Notes: a model not told the origin generated them from the sequence alone. A DNA stretch of 64,000 bases from Myxococcus xanthus (GCF_900106535.1 NZ_FNOH01000014.1:186001-250000); one strand, 5' to 3'. Shown: positions 47,500 to 57,002, counted from the first letter of the stretch. Translations and numbers: made by a program.

Positions 47500-49734
47500 C
47501 TACTTGGGCAGCGGCTCGAGGAAGGAGCCGATGAGGACGATGCCCTCGAAGCCATCCTTCGCGCCGTAGACCTCGATGTAGTAGCGGCCGGCCGGAGCGT
47601 TGATGAGGTTGCACTTCTCCGACTGGTGGTCCTTCACGCTGCGGCAATCGTAGTCCGCGTGCGTCGGGGCGCCACCGCGCTTGACGTAGAGGTCGGGGTT
47701 GCCCTTGCCCTCGCCCGTCTGGATGTAGATGTTGTTCTTCCCCTGGCCCGGGCGACGCTCCGGAACGTCGAGGATGAACACCTGCGAGGAGCCCGCCGCG
47801 CCCGAGAGGTTCTCCACGGCGATGCCGCTCTCGATGGGGACGAAGCCACCCTCCCAGGTCACGGTCAGCGTGGCGTCGGAGTACGCACGGTAGCCGTTCA
47901 CCATCGCGTACCACTTGCCGTGCTGCGGAGCCGCGAAGGTGCAGACCTCGTTGTTGCCACCGGCGTACGGGCGGCAATCATACAGCGCGGTGGTGGGCGC
48001 GTTGTTGTAGCGGACGTACAGGTCGGCGTCACCCGTGCCACCCGACAGGGTGAAGCGCAGGTTGTAGGCACCTTCCGGCACCGTGACCTCGAAGTACTTC
48101 TTCTCGTTGGCGCCACCCGACACGACGACCGGCGTGTCCTTGACGATGGGGTCCGTCGGCGGAGGCGGAACCGGGACGCTGACGCCAACGGCCTTCCACG
48201 CGTTCGACACCGACTCGATGGTGGCGGCGTCGTAGCCGAGCTGCGCCGCGGCCTGCTCCGAGATGGTCTTCGCGGCCTCGAAGTTGGACGTCGGCACCAT
48301 CAACGTGTTGGCCTTGTAGAAGATCTGCGCGGCCTTCTCGATGCCGATGCCCGCCACCACGATGGTGCTCTTGCCGCGCGGGTGCGTGCCGCCCTGCGAC
48401 AGGAGGTAGAACGCCAGGTTGGAGATACCGGAGCTGTAGTGCACGCCGGTACCGGGCACGTAGTTGTGGTAGTGGTCGAGCGAGTCGCCATCCAGCGCCG
48501 GGTCGTTCATGTAGCGCAGGGCGTCGTTCGGGATGGACGGGGTCCACACGTCGTCGCCAATCAGCCAGTGACGCGGGGAGACCTCGTCCGCGCCGTCGCC
48601 GTACCACTCGCACACCGCGCCGAACACGTCGGACATCGACTCGTTCAGGCCGCCGGACTCACCCGAGTAGATGAGGTCCGACTCGTTGTCCGTCACGGCG
48701 TGGGTCAGCTCGTGCGCCGTCACGTCCAGCGAGTTGGCTAGGTTGGTGGCCGTCACGCCGTCGCCATCGCCGTACACCATCTGGGTACCGTCCCAGAAGG
48801 CGTTCACGTAGTTGACGCGGTGGTGCACGGTGCTGATGAGCGTGCCGCCCGCGTTGTCGATGGAGTCACGACCGAACAGGGTGTTGTAGCAGTCGTAGAC
48901 GGTGCCCAGGTGGTCGTAGTTGGTGTTGACCACGGGGTCCGCCACCGGCGCCGCGCCCTCGATGCGCACGACCGCGCCCGGCAGGGTGCTGGTGTTGTTG
49001 CCGTTGTGGAGGCGGCGGTCGAGGGACTCCTTGATCTGCGGGATGCGCAGCATCACATCCGCGTTGCGCGCGTCCACCAGGACCCAGTCGCGAACGGGCG
49101 TGCCGTCCGCCTTGTTGCCGTGCTGGACGACCTTGTACATCAGGCGCAGCTCGTCATCGACGCGCCAGTACACCAGCTCCGGGTTCTTGTCGGTGACCCA
49201 GCCCTTGAGCGTCTCGCGGTCGGAGTCCACCGCGGACGTGGCAATCTCACCCGCGATGGTCGCCTTCAGCTCGGCGCGCAGGTCGCTGCGGACGTTGGTG
49301 TTCGCCGCGAAGACCTTGCCGTTGCGCGCGTGCAGGATCAGCTCGCCGCCCAGCACCGGGATGTCGTTGTGCTTCACGGAATAGCGGTAGTGGCTGTCAC
49401 CCTGCTTGTCCGTGTGCGCCTTCTTGAAGACCAGGTTGCCCGGCTCCAGGCGGAACGTCGGCGCCACGGCGTCGACGACCGAGGCCAGCGCGGACGCGTT
49501 GAGCGCCTTGGGACCCGCGGCAGGAATATCCGGCAGAGCAATCGACAGACCGGTGACGAACTGCGCCACCTTCTGGTTGTCCGTCAGAATGACCTTCGCG
49601 CCATTCTCCAGCATCGCCGCCTTCGCGGCATCCGTAGGCTTGTCGGCCTCGGGGGCAGGGGTGGACTCGTTGCAACCGACAACGACAGACAGCGCCGCAA
49701 TACCGAGCGCTCCGCGAACTCTCTTCTGCACCAT
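47500..49734 (-). CDS. Secreted thermolysin-like (M4) metalloprotease with two PPC-type domains
   Basis: The 744-residue protease has a signal ending in a lipobox (SVVVGCNES), a propeptide (FTP/PepSY type, about 40-230), and the M4 catalytic domain with the zinc motif HELTH near 338, the third ligand in GGLNESMSD near 362 and the late His in GVHYSSG near 425. Two C-terminal pre-peptidase (PPC-like) domains follow, with DADLYVRY and NPDLYVKRGG. The ribosome site AGGAGG lies 5 bases before the ATG. It is probably exported for prey or matrix proteolysis; the lipobox suggests that the propeptide may stay on the membrane. Confidence 0.92.
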   Translation of the reverse strand: MVQKRVRGALGIAALSVVVGCNESTPAPEADKPTDAAKAAMLENGAKVILTDNQKVAQFVTGLSIALPDIPAAGPKALNASALASVVDAVAPTFRLEPGNLVFKKAHTDKQGDSHYRYSVKHNDIPVLGGELILHARNGKVFAANTNVRSDLRAELKATIAGEIATSAVDSDRETLKGWVTDKNPELVYWRVDDELRLMYKVVQHGNKADGTPVRDWVLVDARNADVMLRIPQIKESLDRRLHNGNNTSTLPGAVVRIEGAAPVADPVVNTNYDHLGTVYDCYNTLFGRDSIDNAGGTLISTVHHRVNYVNAFWDGTQMVYGDGDGVTATNLANSLDVTAHELTHAVTDNESDLIYSGESGGLNESMSDVFGAVCEWYGDGADEVSPRHWLIGDDVWTPSIPNDALRYMNDPALDGDSLDHYHNYVPGTGVHYSSGISNLAFYLLSQGGTHPRGKSTIVVAGIGIEKAAQIFYKANTLMVPTSNFEAAKTISEQAAAQLGYDAATIESVSNAWKAVGVSVPVPPPPTDPIVKDTPVVVSGGANEKKYFEVTVPEGAYNLRFTLSGGTGDADLYVRYNNAPTTALYDCRPYAGGNNEVCTFAAPQHGKWYAMVNGYRAYSDATLTVTWEGGFVPIESGIAVENLSGAAGSSQVFILDVPERRPGQGKNNIYIQTGEGKGNPDLYVKRGGAPTHADYDCRSVKDHQSEKCNLINAPAGRYYIEVYGAKDGFEGIVLIGSFLEPLPK

Positions 49735-50051
49735 GTAATCCTCCTAAGCGGAAAGATTAGGAGGCACGATGACACAGGGATGACGCGTATTTCAAGGTTG
49801 CGCGATTATTTCAGTTTCTATCCTCTTCTTAGATTTCAGGTTATTTACGATTATTCCTTTGCTTTCGTGGATTTGCGAGGTCCACTACGAGTGCGAGCAA
49901 CCTTCCACGTGACGTGACAGGTCGTCCAGGCGGGCCTCGGTTTTCCACAGGTCGTGTGAACTTTGTGCCGGACTCGGGGTCCGCCCGCGCGCGTGAGGCA
50001 ACACTGGCATCGACGTGGCTGGCCATTACGCTTCCTGTCCGGGAGGCAACG
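49735..50051. promoter_or_regulatory. Divergent region between M4 protease and oxidoreductase
   Basis: This 317-base gap holds no gene that I can support. The part at about 49775-49880 is strikingly AT-rich for this genome and lies just upstream of the protease gene, whose promoter is probably there. A sigma-54-like GG-N10-GC element with CTGGCA is at 50004-50020 before the oxidoreductase. Confidence 0.5.
50004..50020 (+). promoter_or_regulatory. Weak sigma-54-like element
   Basis: CTGGCATCGACGTGGCT keeps GG and GC 10 bases apart and the CTGGCA part of -24, but the -12 half is imperfect. In DNA this GC-rich, such a match can occur by chance. Confidence 0.25.
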
Positions 50052-51029
50052 ATGCGCGCATTGCAGCTACAGCGGCTGGACGGCCCTGACGGGCTCCAAC
50101 TGGTGGACGTGCCCGAGCCCGAGGCGGGGGACTCGGTGCTCATCGACGTGGTGGCGGCCGGGGTGAGCTTTCCGGACCTGCTGCTCACCCGGGGGCAGTA
50201 CCAACTCAAGCCCGCCCTGCCCTTCATTCCGGGCGTGGAGGTGGCCGGCGTGGTGCGGCAAGCCCCCGCGGGCGCGGGGGTGAAGCCCGGGCAGCGGGTG
50301 ATGGCCTTCAGCTTCGGACTGGGCGGCTTCGCCGAGGTGGCCGCGATTCAGCCGGAGATGGTGTTCCCCATCCCCGCGGACTGGAGCTTCGAGGCGGCCG
50401 CGGGCGTGGTGATGAACTACCACACGGCGCACTTCGCGCTGCACCGGCGAGGCCGGCTCAAGGCGGAGGAGAGCGTCGTGGTCCATGGCGCCGCGGGAGG
50501 CGTGGGCACGGCGGCGGTGCAGGTGGCGCGCGGCGCGAAGGCACGCGTCATCGCCGTGGTGAGCGACGAGCGCAAGGCGGACGTCGCCCGGCGGGCCGGC
50601 GCGCACGAGGTGCTGCTGTCGACCGGAGATTGGGTCGCGCAGGTGCGGGAGAAGACGGGCGGCCTGGGTGCCAACGTGGTGGTGGACCCGGTGGGCGGCG
50701 ACATCTTCGACAAGAGCCTCAAGTGCCTGGCGCCCGAAGGCCGGCTGCTGGTGGTGGGCTTCGCGAGCGGGCGCATCCCCGAGGTCCAGGTGAACCGGCT
50801 CCTGCTGCGCAACATCGACGTGGTCGGCGTGGCCTGGGGCGGCTTCCTCCTGCACGAGCCATCCCTGACGCCCACCATCGCCAAGGACCTGGAGGCCATG
50901 GCGGACCGTGGTGTGCTCACGCCCGTCGTGGGCCCGGTGTTCCCGCTGGAGCAGGGCGCGCAGGCCCTGCGTGAGCTCGACGCCCGGCGCGCCACGGGCA
51001 AGGTGGTGCTGCGCATGCGCGAAGGCTGA
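50052..51029 (+). CDS. Quinone oxidoreductase-like MDR family protein
   Basis: This 325-residue member of the zinc-independent medium-chain dehydrogenases (quinone oxidoreductase group) has FPDLLLTRGQYQ and GVEVAGVV in the N-terminal half, and the NADPH loop VHGAAGGVGTAAVQ near 150. The zinc ligands of alcohol dehydrogenases are not seen. It probably reduces quinones or enones with NADPH. GGGAGG lies 5 bases before the ATG at 50052. Confidence 0.87.
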   Translation: MRALQLQRLDGPDGLQLVDVPEPEAGDSVLIDVVAAGVSFPDLLLTRGQYQLKPALPFIPGVEVAGVVRQAPAGAGVKPGQRVMAFSFGLGGFAEVAAIQPEMVFPIPADWSFEAAAGVVMNYHTAHFALHRRGRLKAEESVVVHGAAGGVGTAAVQVARGAKARVIAVVSDERKADVARRAGAHEVLLSTGDWVAQVREKTGGLGANVVVDPVGGDIFDKSLKCLAPEGRLLVVGFASGRIPEVQVNRLLLRNIDVVGVAWGGFLLHEPSLTPTIAKDLEAMADRGVLTPVVGPVFPLEQGAQALRELDARRATGKVVLRMREG

Positions 51030-51174
51030 CATGGCCTGGAGGCACCGGCGCGAGCGTGCTCGCGCCCGGTGCCCGTTGATTGAACGCCGGGCATGCGGCC
51101 CGCCGCGTGTGGCCATGTCCGGCGCTGCCGACTTCGCGGAGGGACACCACCTTGGTGCAGGAGGTGACGGCACC

Positions 51175-51492
51175 ATGGTGGATGACATTCTGGAGCGGCA
51201 GCACCAGCGCGAGCGGGAACAGGAGCGCAGGCGGCTGCGCGAGGAGGAGCAGAAGGACCTGGACGTGGAGTCCCACCGGGGACCGCGTCCCCTGGAAGGC
51301 TACGCGGGGGGCCACACCTCGTGGACGGACCAGCAGGATGACGACTCCGCCCGTCAGGTCCATGCGGGCGATGCCCAGGCCTCCTGGGAAGCCAGCGAAC
51401 GGCAGGCGCGACTGGAGCCGGAACCCGAACCCGAACCCGAGCCCGCCCGCCGTGAGGACGAACCGCCGCCGGGTGGCGAGCGCTCCCGGTGA
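51175..51492 (+). CDS. Small, highly charged protein with Glu-Pro repeats
   Basis: This 105-residue protein is very hydrophilic. Residues 5-35 are rich in Arg, Glu and Gln and probably helical; residues 80-92 are a run of EP dipeptides. It is likely disordered. AGGAGG lies 10 bases ahead of the ATG at 51175. I do not recognise it. Confidence 0.55.
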   Translation: MVDDILERQHQREREQERRRLREEEQKDLDVESHRGPRPLEGYAGGHTSWTDQQDDDSARQVHAGDAQASWEASERQARLEPEPEPEPEPARREDEPPPGGERSR

Positions 51493-51514
51493 AGCGCGGC
51501 CCACGACGCGTGGG

Positions 51515-51916
51515 TCAACGAAGCTCGGGCACCTCGCGCTCCAGCGTCTCCGCCGCGCGTGCATCCTTGGGCAGGCCGAAGCGCTGGCGCGAGCACGCCA
51601 GCAACTGCCCCGCGTAGACGGTGTCCTCGAGCGCCTCCTGGAAGCGGCCCAGCCGCGCCAGCGTGCGTGCCCGCTCGTCCACCAGCCGGGCCAGGATGCG
51701 GGCCTGCTCCGCGTGTGAGAACAGGCGGACCACGGAGCGCGCGTCGAAGCACATCAGTGTGTCGAACTCCATGCCCAGCGCGGCCGTGCAGGCTTCGCGA
51801 ATGTGCAGGAGGCTCGTGTCCAGGGCCGCCTCCGCCCGTGCCCGGGCGATGTCCGGAGCCAGACGGCCGAGCTCACGCACGGCATTCAGGGTGAAGGCGT
51901 AACGCAGAACGGGCAT
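51515..51916 (-). CDS. Small helical protein of unknown function
   Basis: This product of 133 residues is mostly alpha-helical with many Ala, Arg, Glu and Leu, and has two helix pairs that could be repeat-like (about 30-65 and 75-105). No signal, membrane segment or known motif was seen. The ATG at 51916 is chosen as the first ATG with a sensible N-terminus; no strong ribosome site is visible. It is convergent with the small charged protein gene. Confidence 0.55.
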   Translation of the reverse strand: MPVLRYAFTLNAVRELGRLAPDIARARAEAALDTSLLHIREACTAALGMEFDTLMCFDARSVVRLFSHAEQARILARLVDERARTLARLGRFQEALEDTVYAGQLLACSRQRFGLPKDARAAETLEREVPELR

Positions 51917-52093
51917 GCGGATGGGAACTACACCCCAGCCGCGAGGATTCATCCAGTCGCCGCGTGTGTCGAGTGTCGCCCCCAGGCCCGCCCCGGGGGA
52001 ACTCCCGCGAAAGAACGTCACTGGCCGGGATGGAATGGCGCCGACTACAGTTTCTCGTCGCGTTCCAGTCACCCCCACCAAGGACGACGAGAC

Positions 52094-53206
52094 ATGAAGG
52101 ACCTGGACGCCATCCTCCGCGCGCGGGCGCAAGCTCGCGGCCCCCTGGTCCTGGCCACGGTGGTCGAGGTATCGGGCTCCGCCTACCGGCGGCCGGGTGC
52201 GCGGATGTTGATGAGCGAGGACGGATGGCTCGCGGGCGGCATCAGCGGCGGCTGCCTGGAGGCCGACATCGTCCGCAAGGCCTTCTTCTGGACCACCACC
52301 GGGCCCCGCCTGCTGCGCTACGACTCCACCAGCAACACCGCGGAGGACGAAGGTGCCTTCTCCTTCGCGCTGGGCTGCAACGGCGTGGTGGACGTGCTGC
52401 TGGAGCGCTGGGAGGCGGGCGCGGGCGAGGCCCTCTCCTTCGCCGCCGAGGCGCGGGAAGCGGGGCGCCGGGCGGTGGTGGCGACGGTGTACCGGGGCCC
52501 CGCGAACGCCGTGGGTTCCCGGTTGAAGCTCCGCGATGACGGCACCGAAGCGGGCCAACTGTCCGGCGCACTGGGCGACGCCGTGCGCGAAGCCGCACGC
52601 GAGGCGCTGGAAGCGGGCCGGACGTGGAGCGGCCCCTGCGGCGGCGCGGACGTGCTGGTGGAAGTCGTGGAGCCGCCCCATCCCCTGGTGCTCTTTGGCA
52701 GCGGATTCGACGTGGCCCCGGTGGTGAACCAGGCCGCGGCCCTGGGCTGGCATGTCACGGTGGTGGCGGACCGGCCCGCGCAGGCCCTGCGGCGCCGCTT
52801 TCCCCAGGCCCATGCGGTGGTGTCGGCGAAGGCCCCGGACGCGCCCAGTGCGGTGCCCCTATCGCCCCGTGCGCTGGCCGTGCTGATGACACACAGCCTG
52901 CCGCAGGACCGCGAGCTGCTGGCGCGGCTCCTCCCACGGCCCCTGCGCTATCTGGGCGTGTTGGGACCTCGCTCGCGCACAGACCGATTGCTCGCGGAGC
53001 TGCCCTCCCCGCCCACCGACGCACACCTGGAGAAGCTGCACGCGCCCGTGGGCCTGGACCTGGGCGCGGAAGGCGCGGAGGAAATCGCCCTGTCCATCAT
53101 CGCCGAGCTTCAAGCGGTGGTCGCCGGACGCGAGGGCGGCAAGCTTCGCGAGCGGCGCGCGCCCATCCACACCGCCGCGCCCCTGCCGGCGCAGAGGCTC
53201 GCATGA
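52094..53206 (+). CDS. xdhC: XdhC-family molybdenum cofactor insertion protein
   Basis: The 370-residue protein is of the XdhC/CoxI family that inserts the molybdenum cofactor into xanthine dehydrogenase-like enzymes. The N-terminal domain has GSAYRRPGARML and GGISGGCLEADI (about 27-60), and the C-terminal domain is a Rossmann fold (LVLFGSGFDVAP near 198). It is coupled by a 4-base overlap to the MobA-like gene. No hydroxylase gene is in this window, so the client must be encoded elsewhere. Confidence 0.88.
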   Translation: MKDLDAILRARAQARGPLVLATVVEVSGSAYRRPGARMLMSEDGWLAGGISGGCLEADIVRKAFFWTTTGPRLLRYDSTSNTAEDEGAFSFALGCNGVVDVLLERWEAGAGEALSFAAEAREAGRRAVVATVYRGPANAVGSRLKLRDDGTEAGQLSGALGDAVREAAREALEAGRTWSGPCGGADVLVEVVEPPHPLVLFGSGFDVAPVVNQAAALGWHVTVVADRPAQALRRRFPQAHAVVSAKAPDAPSAVPLSPRALAVLMTHSLPQDRELLARLLPRPLRYLGVLGPRSRTDRLLAELPSPPTDAHLEKLHAPVGLDLGAEGAEEIALSIIAELQAVVAGREGGKLRERRAPIHTAAPLPAQRLA

Positions 53207-53787
53207 CGGTGGGCGTGGTGCTGCTGGCCGCGGGCGGCTCCTCGCGACTGGGCCACCCCAAGCAACTGGTGCGATACCAGGGCTCGACGCTGGTGCGGCG
53301 CGCCGCCGAGGCCGCGGCCTCCTTGCGGTGCGGCCCCGTGGTGGTGGTGCTGGGCGCGTCGAGGGATGCGGTCGCGGCGGAGCTCACAGGCCTCCCCGTG
53401 CGCACCGTGGACCATGCGGACTGGGCCGCAGGCCCTGGAGGCTCACTGCGCGCGGGGCTCGGTGCGCTGCGGGAGACGGAGCCCCCCGCGCTGAACGCCG
53501 TGCTCGTGTTGCTGTGCGACCAGCTTCGCGTGGATGCCGCACACTTGCGGACGCTGCTGGATACCTTTGAACGGACTCGCGCGTCCGTGGTGGCCTCCGC
53601 CTACGAGGACACTCGAGGCGTACCCGCCCTCTTCGCGCGTGACGTCTTCCCGGAGCTGGATGCGCTCAGCCCGGGCCAGGGCGCGCGTGGTGTGATTGCG
53701 CGCGTGGCCTCGCGCGTGGTGGACGTCCCGCTGCCCGGGGGTGGCGACGACGTGGACACGCCCGAGGATGTCTCGCGGCTGACGTGA
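53203..53787 (+). CDS. MobA-like nucleotidyltransferase (MocA/PucB type)
   Basis: This 194-residue protein has the NTP-binding loop LLAAGGSSRLGHPKQL at its start and the metal-binding LLCDQLR near 103. It resembles the molybdenum cofactor cytidylyltransferases (MocA) that work with XdhC proteins. MocA activity is inferred from the pairing with XdhC; a MobA guanylyl activity is not excluded. The start overlaps the xdhC stop by 4 bases. Confidence 0.85.
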   Translation: MTVGVVLLAAGGSSRLGHPKQLVRYQGSTLVRRAAEAAASLRCGPVVVVLGASRDAVAAELTGLPVRTVDHADWAAGPGGSLRAGLGALRETEPPALNAVLVLLCDQLRVDAAHLRTLLDTFERTRASVVASAYEDTRGVPALFARDVFPELDALSPGQGARGVIARVASRVVDVPLPGGGDDVDTPEDVSRLT

Positions 53788-53923
53788 ACTGCGGCCGCAT
53801 CCGTCGCGCCGCGAATACGCGCATCGGCCCCGAGGCTGGCCCTCTGGTACGTCAGTGCGTATTGCCACCACCGCGCACCGCTCCCCACCTTCTGCGCGCA
53901 GGACTTTCAGCAAAGGGGGGCTC

Positions 53924-54490
53924 ATGTCCAAACTCAGGTTCCCGGCGGCGCTGGCCGCCTCGGCGGTGATGTGTTTCTCGGTCGGTTGCTCCAGAAATGC
54001 CAAGACATCCCATGGCGGGATGCCACCCACTGCGCAGCAGGTGCCACGGCAAAACGAAGGCCTGCCGCCCAACGCGCAGGCGGAGATGAAGCGGGACTGC
54101 CCCATGGACGTGTCCGGCGCGCAGGCGCGCGCGGAGGACATCCCGGAGGGCGTGGCCCTCATCATCGTCACGCCGGAAACCAACAAGGTAGCGGACCTCC
54201 AGCAGCGCAGCCGGAGGATGATGCAGTTCCAGCAGGAGCACGGCACGGGCGGCAGCGGCATGGCCCAACCACCGGGCGTGGACTACGACGAGATGGGCGG
54301 CCGCGAGGAGCCGGGCTCCGCGGGCGCGCCGTCGGTGCCGTCCATCGCCAGCGTGCATGACTCACCGGAGGGTGTCGTCATCGTCTACACCGCCGTCGAC
54401 CCGGCCCGGCAGGACAAGCTGAGCTCCGAAATCCACCGGAACGCGAAGTACCTGGCCACGGGCAAATGCCCGGGGATGGCGGCGGACTGA
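53924..54490 (+). CDS. Putative lipoprotein
   Basis: The 188-residue product has a signal peptide with lipobox SVGCS near 22 and a mature part with no clear family. It contains ALIIVTPE and VVIVYTAVDPARQDK strands that may form a small alpha/beta domain, and a Gly/Met-rich linker in between. A start at 53924 with AAAGGGGGG before it fits best. Function unknown. Confidence 0.7.
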   Translation: MSKLRFPAALAASAVMCFSVGCSRNAKTSHGGMPPTAQQVPRQNEGLPPNAQAEMKRDCPMDVSGAQARAEDIPEGVALIIVTPETNKVADLQQRSRRMMQFQQEHGTGGSGMAQPPGVDYDEMGGREEPGSAGAPSVPSIASVHDSPEGVVIVYTAVDPARQDKLSSEIHRNAKYLATGKCPGMAAD

Positions 54491-54502
54491 GCGCGACCCG
54501 AG

Positions 54503-54553
54503 GCCAGCGCCCGGGGTCCTGCCCCCCGTCGTCCAGGTAGGCCGTGCGCTGGC
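54503..54553. terminator. Possible terminator between convergent genes
   Basis: An 8-bp perfect inverted repeat (54503-54510 with 54546-54553) encloses a long 35-base loop between convergent genes. The long loop and lack of a T tract make this weak. Confidence 0.25.
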
Positions 54554-54578
54554 TTCCCCCCCCCGAAGTCGCCCGCTG

Positions 54579-55223
54579 TCACGCCAGTGGCGGCAGGTGC
54601 GTCAGGAGCCGCTGCAGGTCCGGCTGAAGCTCGTCCGGTGACGCGCCCGCGAGCACGTCCACCGGATGCGTGCCCCAGGTGACGGCATAGGTCCGCAGCC
54701 CCGCGGCCTGCCCCGCGCGCAAGTCCAACGCGGTGTCCCCCACCATCCACAACCCGCCCGTGCCCAGGGCTGCCAGCGCGTGGTGGATGACGTCGGGCGC
54801 GGGCTTGTGCGGAAAGCCATCCGTGCCCTGGACGTGGTGGAGCAGCGGGCCCAGGCCCATGGCGTCCACGAACTTGCGCGCCATGTCGGGACGCTTGGTG
54901 GTGGCCACCGCCAGCAGGTAGCCCCGCTCGCGCAGCGCGCGCAGCACCTCCACCACGCCCGGATAGGGCCGCGAGCGCCGGTGGAAGTTGAGCGGGTAGT
55001 GCTCACGGTAGGCCACGCACAACGCGGGGACGTGGTCCGGCGCGAACTGGCTGTACATCCAGTCCAGCGGATGGCCGATGAGCGCACGCACCTGCTCGTA
55101 GGTCGGCGCCGGAAGCCCCAGGTGCCCGAAGGCGTGGAGGAAGCTGTCGATGATGTCCGGCAGCGAGTCCACCAGCGTGCCGTCGAGGTCGAAGAGGATG
55201 CCGCGAGAAGAGGAAGCGCTCAC
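54579..55223 (-). CDS. HAD-family hydrolase, phosphoglycolate phosphatase-like
   Basis: This 214-residue HAD phosphatase has the nucleophile motif FDLDGTLVDS near 11, ATTKRP (motif II region) near 107, the Lys in FPHKPAPD near 139 and the acidic motif MVGDTALDLRAG near 160. The cap is helical. It resembles Gph or PpaX phosphatases; the substrate is inferred only. The upstream gene lies 45 bases away on the same strand. Confidence 0.87.
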   Translation of the reverse strand: MSASSSRGILFDLDGTLVDSLPDIIDSFLHAFGHLGLPAPTYEQVRALIGHPLDWMYSQFAPDHVPALCVAYREHYPLNFHRRSRPYPGVVEVLRALRERGYLLAVATTKRPDMARKFVDAMGLGPLLHHVQGTDGFPHKPAPDVIHHALAALGTGGLWMVGDTALDLRAGQAAGLRTYAVTWGTHPVDVLAGASPDELQPDLQRLLTHLPPLA

Positions 55224-55268
55224 GCACCTTCCATACCCCCTCTCGCGCCCCCTGTCCTCCCTCCGGAC

Positions 55269-57002
55269 TCAGGGCGAGGCGTGCTCCAGCGGAGCAGCGG
55301 GCGCCTGCTCCAGGACGCACATCCACAGCCGCTCCTCCTGCACACAGCGCGTACCGCGAATGGCGCGGAACTCATGGAGCCGCTGCGGAATGGAGAGGTA
55401 GATGGTCTCCGGGTCGAGCTTGCCCGCCCGGATATCGTCGTCGAGCCCCAGGCAGTAGGGCTGCGCGCGCGCGTCATCCAGTCGCGCGACGTAGCCGCTG
55501 TTGAAGGTGAGCCCCAGCAAGTAGGCGCGATAAGCCCAGCGGTGGAAGTCCATGGGCCCGGCGCGGCAGCCCCGCCCGGAGCCGTCATGCATCTGCGGCG
55601 GGTAGAGCACCAGGTGCTTGCGTCCAGCAGCGGCCTCGCGCAGCGCATCGGACGGCTGTGTGTTCCAGGCCGGCCCTTCCTTCGCTTGATGGCCCCGCCC
55701 CAGATTCACATCGAAGGCTTGCAGCACCAGCGCCAGGGCCAGCAGCGACGGTGCCACCGCGGGCCGAGGCAGGCGGATGAGCGCGAGCGCGGAGCCCAGC
55801 GCCAGCAGGTAGTACAGCGGCCACACGAAGCGGCCGGAGGAGCGGAAGGGCTCCACCCACCGCATCACCGGCGCGTAGAGGCCCGTCAGGTCCGCGACGA
55901 GCTCGCCTTGCAGGGTGATGCGCGAGGACAGCGCGAAGAAGCCCAGGCCCAGCGCCACCAGCCCCACCGGCACCAGCCTGCGCCACTGCCGCGCGACGAG
56001 CGGCGCGTCCCGCACGAGCAGGATGAGCGCGGCCCAGAGCGCGAAGAGCACGCCCAGCCCCAGGTAGCCGAAGCCTTCGTACTGGGCGCCCTGCCTCGGC
56101 AGCGGCCCCAGGAAGCGCGACCAGGAGTCCCGGTAGCCCATCGGATTGACGAACGCCAGGAGGTCCGCGGAGAACCCACCGAAGGCGTCGGCGCCCAGGG
56201 TGCGGACGGTGCCGAGGTAGCCCAGCACGTAGAAGAGCACCAGCACCACGCCCACGTTCACCACGGCGCCCAGCAGGGGCCACCGCCAGGGCAGCCGCTG
56301 CTCCAGCGCGGTCCGCATGCACAGCGCCAGCGCGAGCGGCAGCACCATGGCGGTAATCACGGGGTGCACGCCCGCGGCGAACACGCACAGCGCCAGCGCG
56401 ATGCCCAGCGCCTGCTTCGCCTCGCGCGCGTCCCGCTGCGGAATCAGGTTGAGCCCTACCAGCAGCACGATGGTCCAGTGCGCGCACAGCGCTTCGTGCG
56501 CCATGCTCATGCGCGCCAGCAGCGTGGGCGACAGCACGAGCAGCGCGCCCACCAGCCACTGCTGCGGCACCGTCGCGCCCATCCGCCGCGCCACCCACGC
56601 GGAGGAGGCGCCCTGCAGCATCAGGCACATGCACATCCACGGACCGATGTATTGGAAGTCGGCGGGCAGCAGGCTGGAGAACGGCCGCAGCAGCAGCGCC
56701 ACCCAGGGGATGGCGTCCATGTAGCCGAGCGTCGTCCCGAGCGGATGCAGGTAGCCGTCGATGGCGCCCAGCGGGAAGCGGAGCGGCTCGTTGCGGAAGA
56801 ACAACCAGCCCAGCAGGTGCTGGCTGAAGTCGTCACGGATGAGCCAGGCCAGGCGGGTGGGATTCAGCGCCGCCGGACCGTAGATGGCCAGGAACGCCAA
56901 CAGCCCCACTCCGGCGGCCCCCAGCGGGCCCGCGTTCGCCACGATGAACGATGCAACCGTGTCCTGGATGCGCCGCAGCCGCTCGGGCAGGGCGGGCCTC
57001 AT
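55269..57002 (-). CDS. Polytopic membrane protein, DUF6311-like
   Basis: The 577-residue protein has about 11-12 membrane segments from residue 25 to 430 and a soluble C-terminal tail of 140 residues. The loop DDFSQHLLGWLFFRNEPLR and the motif GYMDAIPWVALLLRP near 95 resemble DUF6311 and GT-C-type membrane glycosyltransferases; an Asp in the first outside loop fits a GT-C active site, but this is inference. A GTG at 57011 is an alternative start. The HAD gene follows on the same strand. Confidence 0.72.
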   Translation of the reverse strand: MRPALPERLRRIQDTVASFIVANAGPLGAAGVGLLAFLAIYGPAALNPTRLAWLIRDDFSQHLLGWLFFRNEPLRFPLGAIDGYLHPLGTTLGYMDAIPWVALLLRPFSSLLPADFQYIGPWMCMCLMLQGASSAWVARRMGATVPQQWLVGALLVLSPTLLARMSMAHEALCAHWTIVLLVGLNLIPQRDAREAKQALGIALALCVFAAGVHPVITAMVLPLALALCMRTALEQRLPWRWPLLGAVVNVGVVLVLFYVLGYLGTVRTLGADAFGGFSADLLAFVNPMGYRDSWSRFLGPLPRQGAQYEGFGYLGLGVLFALWAALILLVRDAPLVARQWRRLVPVGLVALGLGFFALSSRITLQGELVADLTGLYAPVMRWVEPFRSSGRFVWPLYYLLALGSALALIRLPRPAVAPSLLALALVLQAFDVNLGRGHQAKEGPAWNTQPSDALREAAAGRKHLVLYPPQMHDGSGRGCRAGPMDFHRWAYRAYLLGLTFNSGYVARLDDARAQPYCLGLDDDIRAGKLDPETIYLSIPQRLHEFRAIRGTRCVQEERLWMCVLEQAPAAPLEHASP

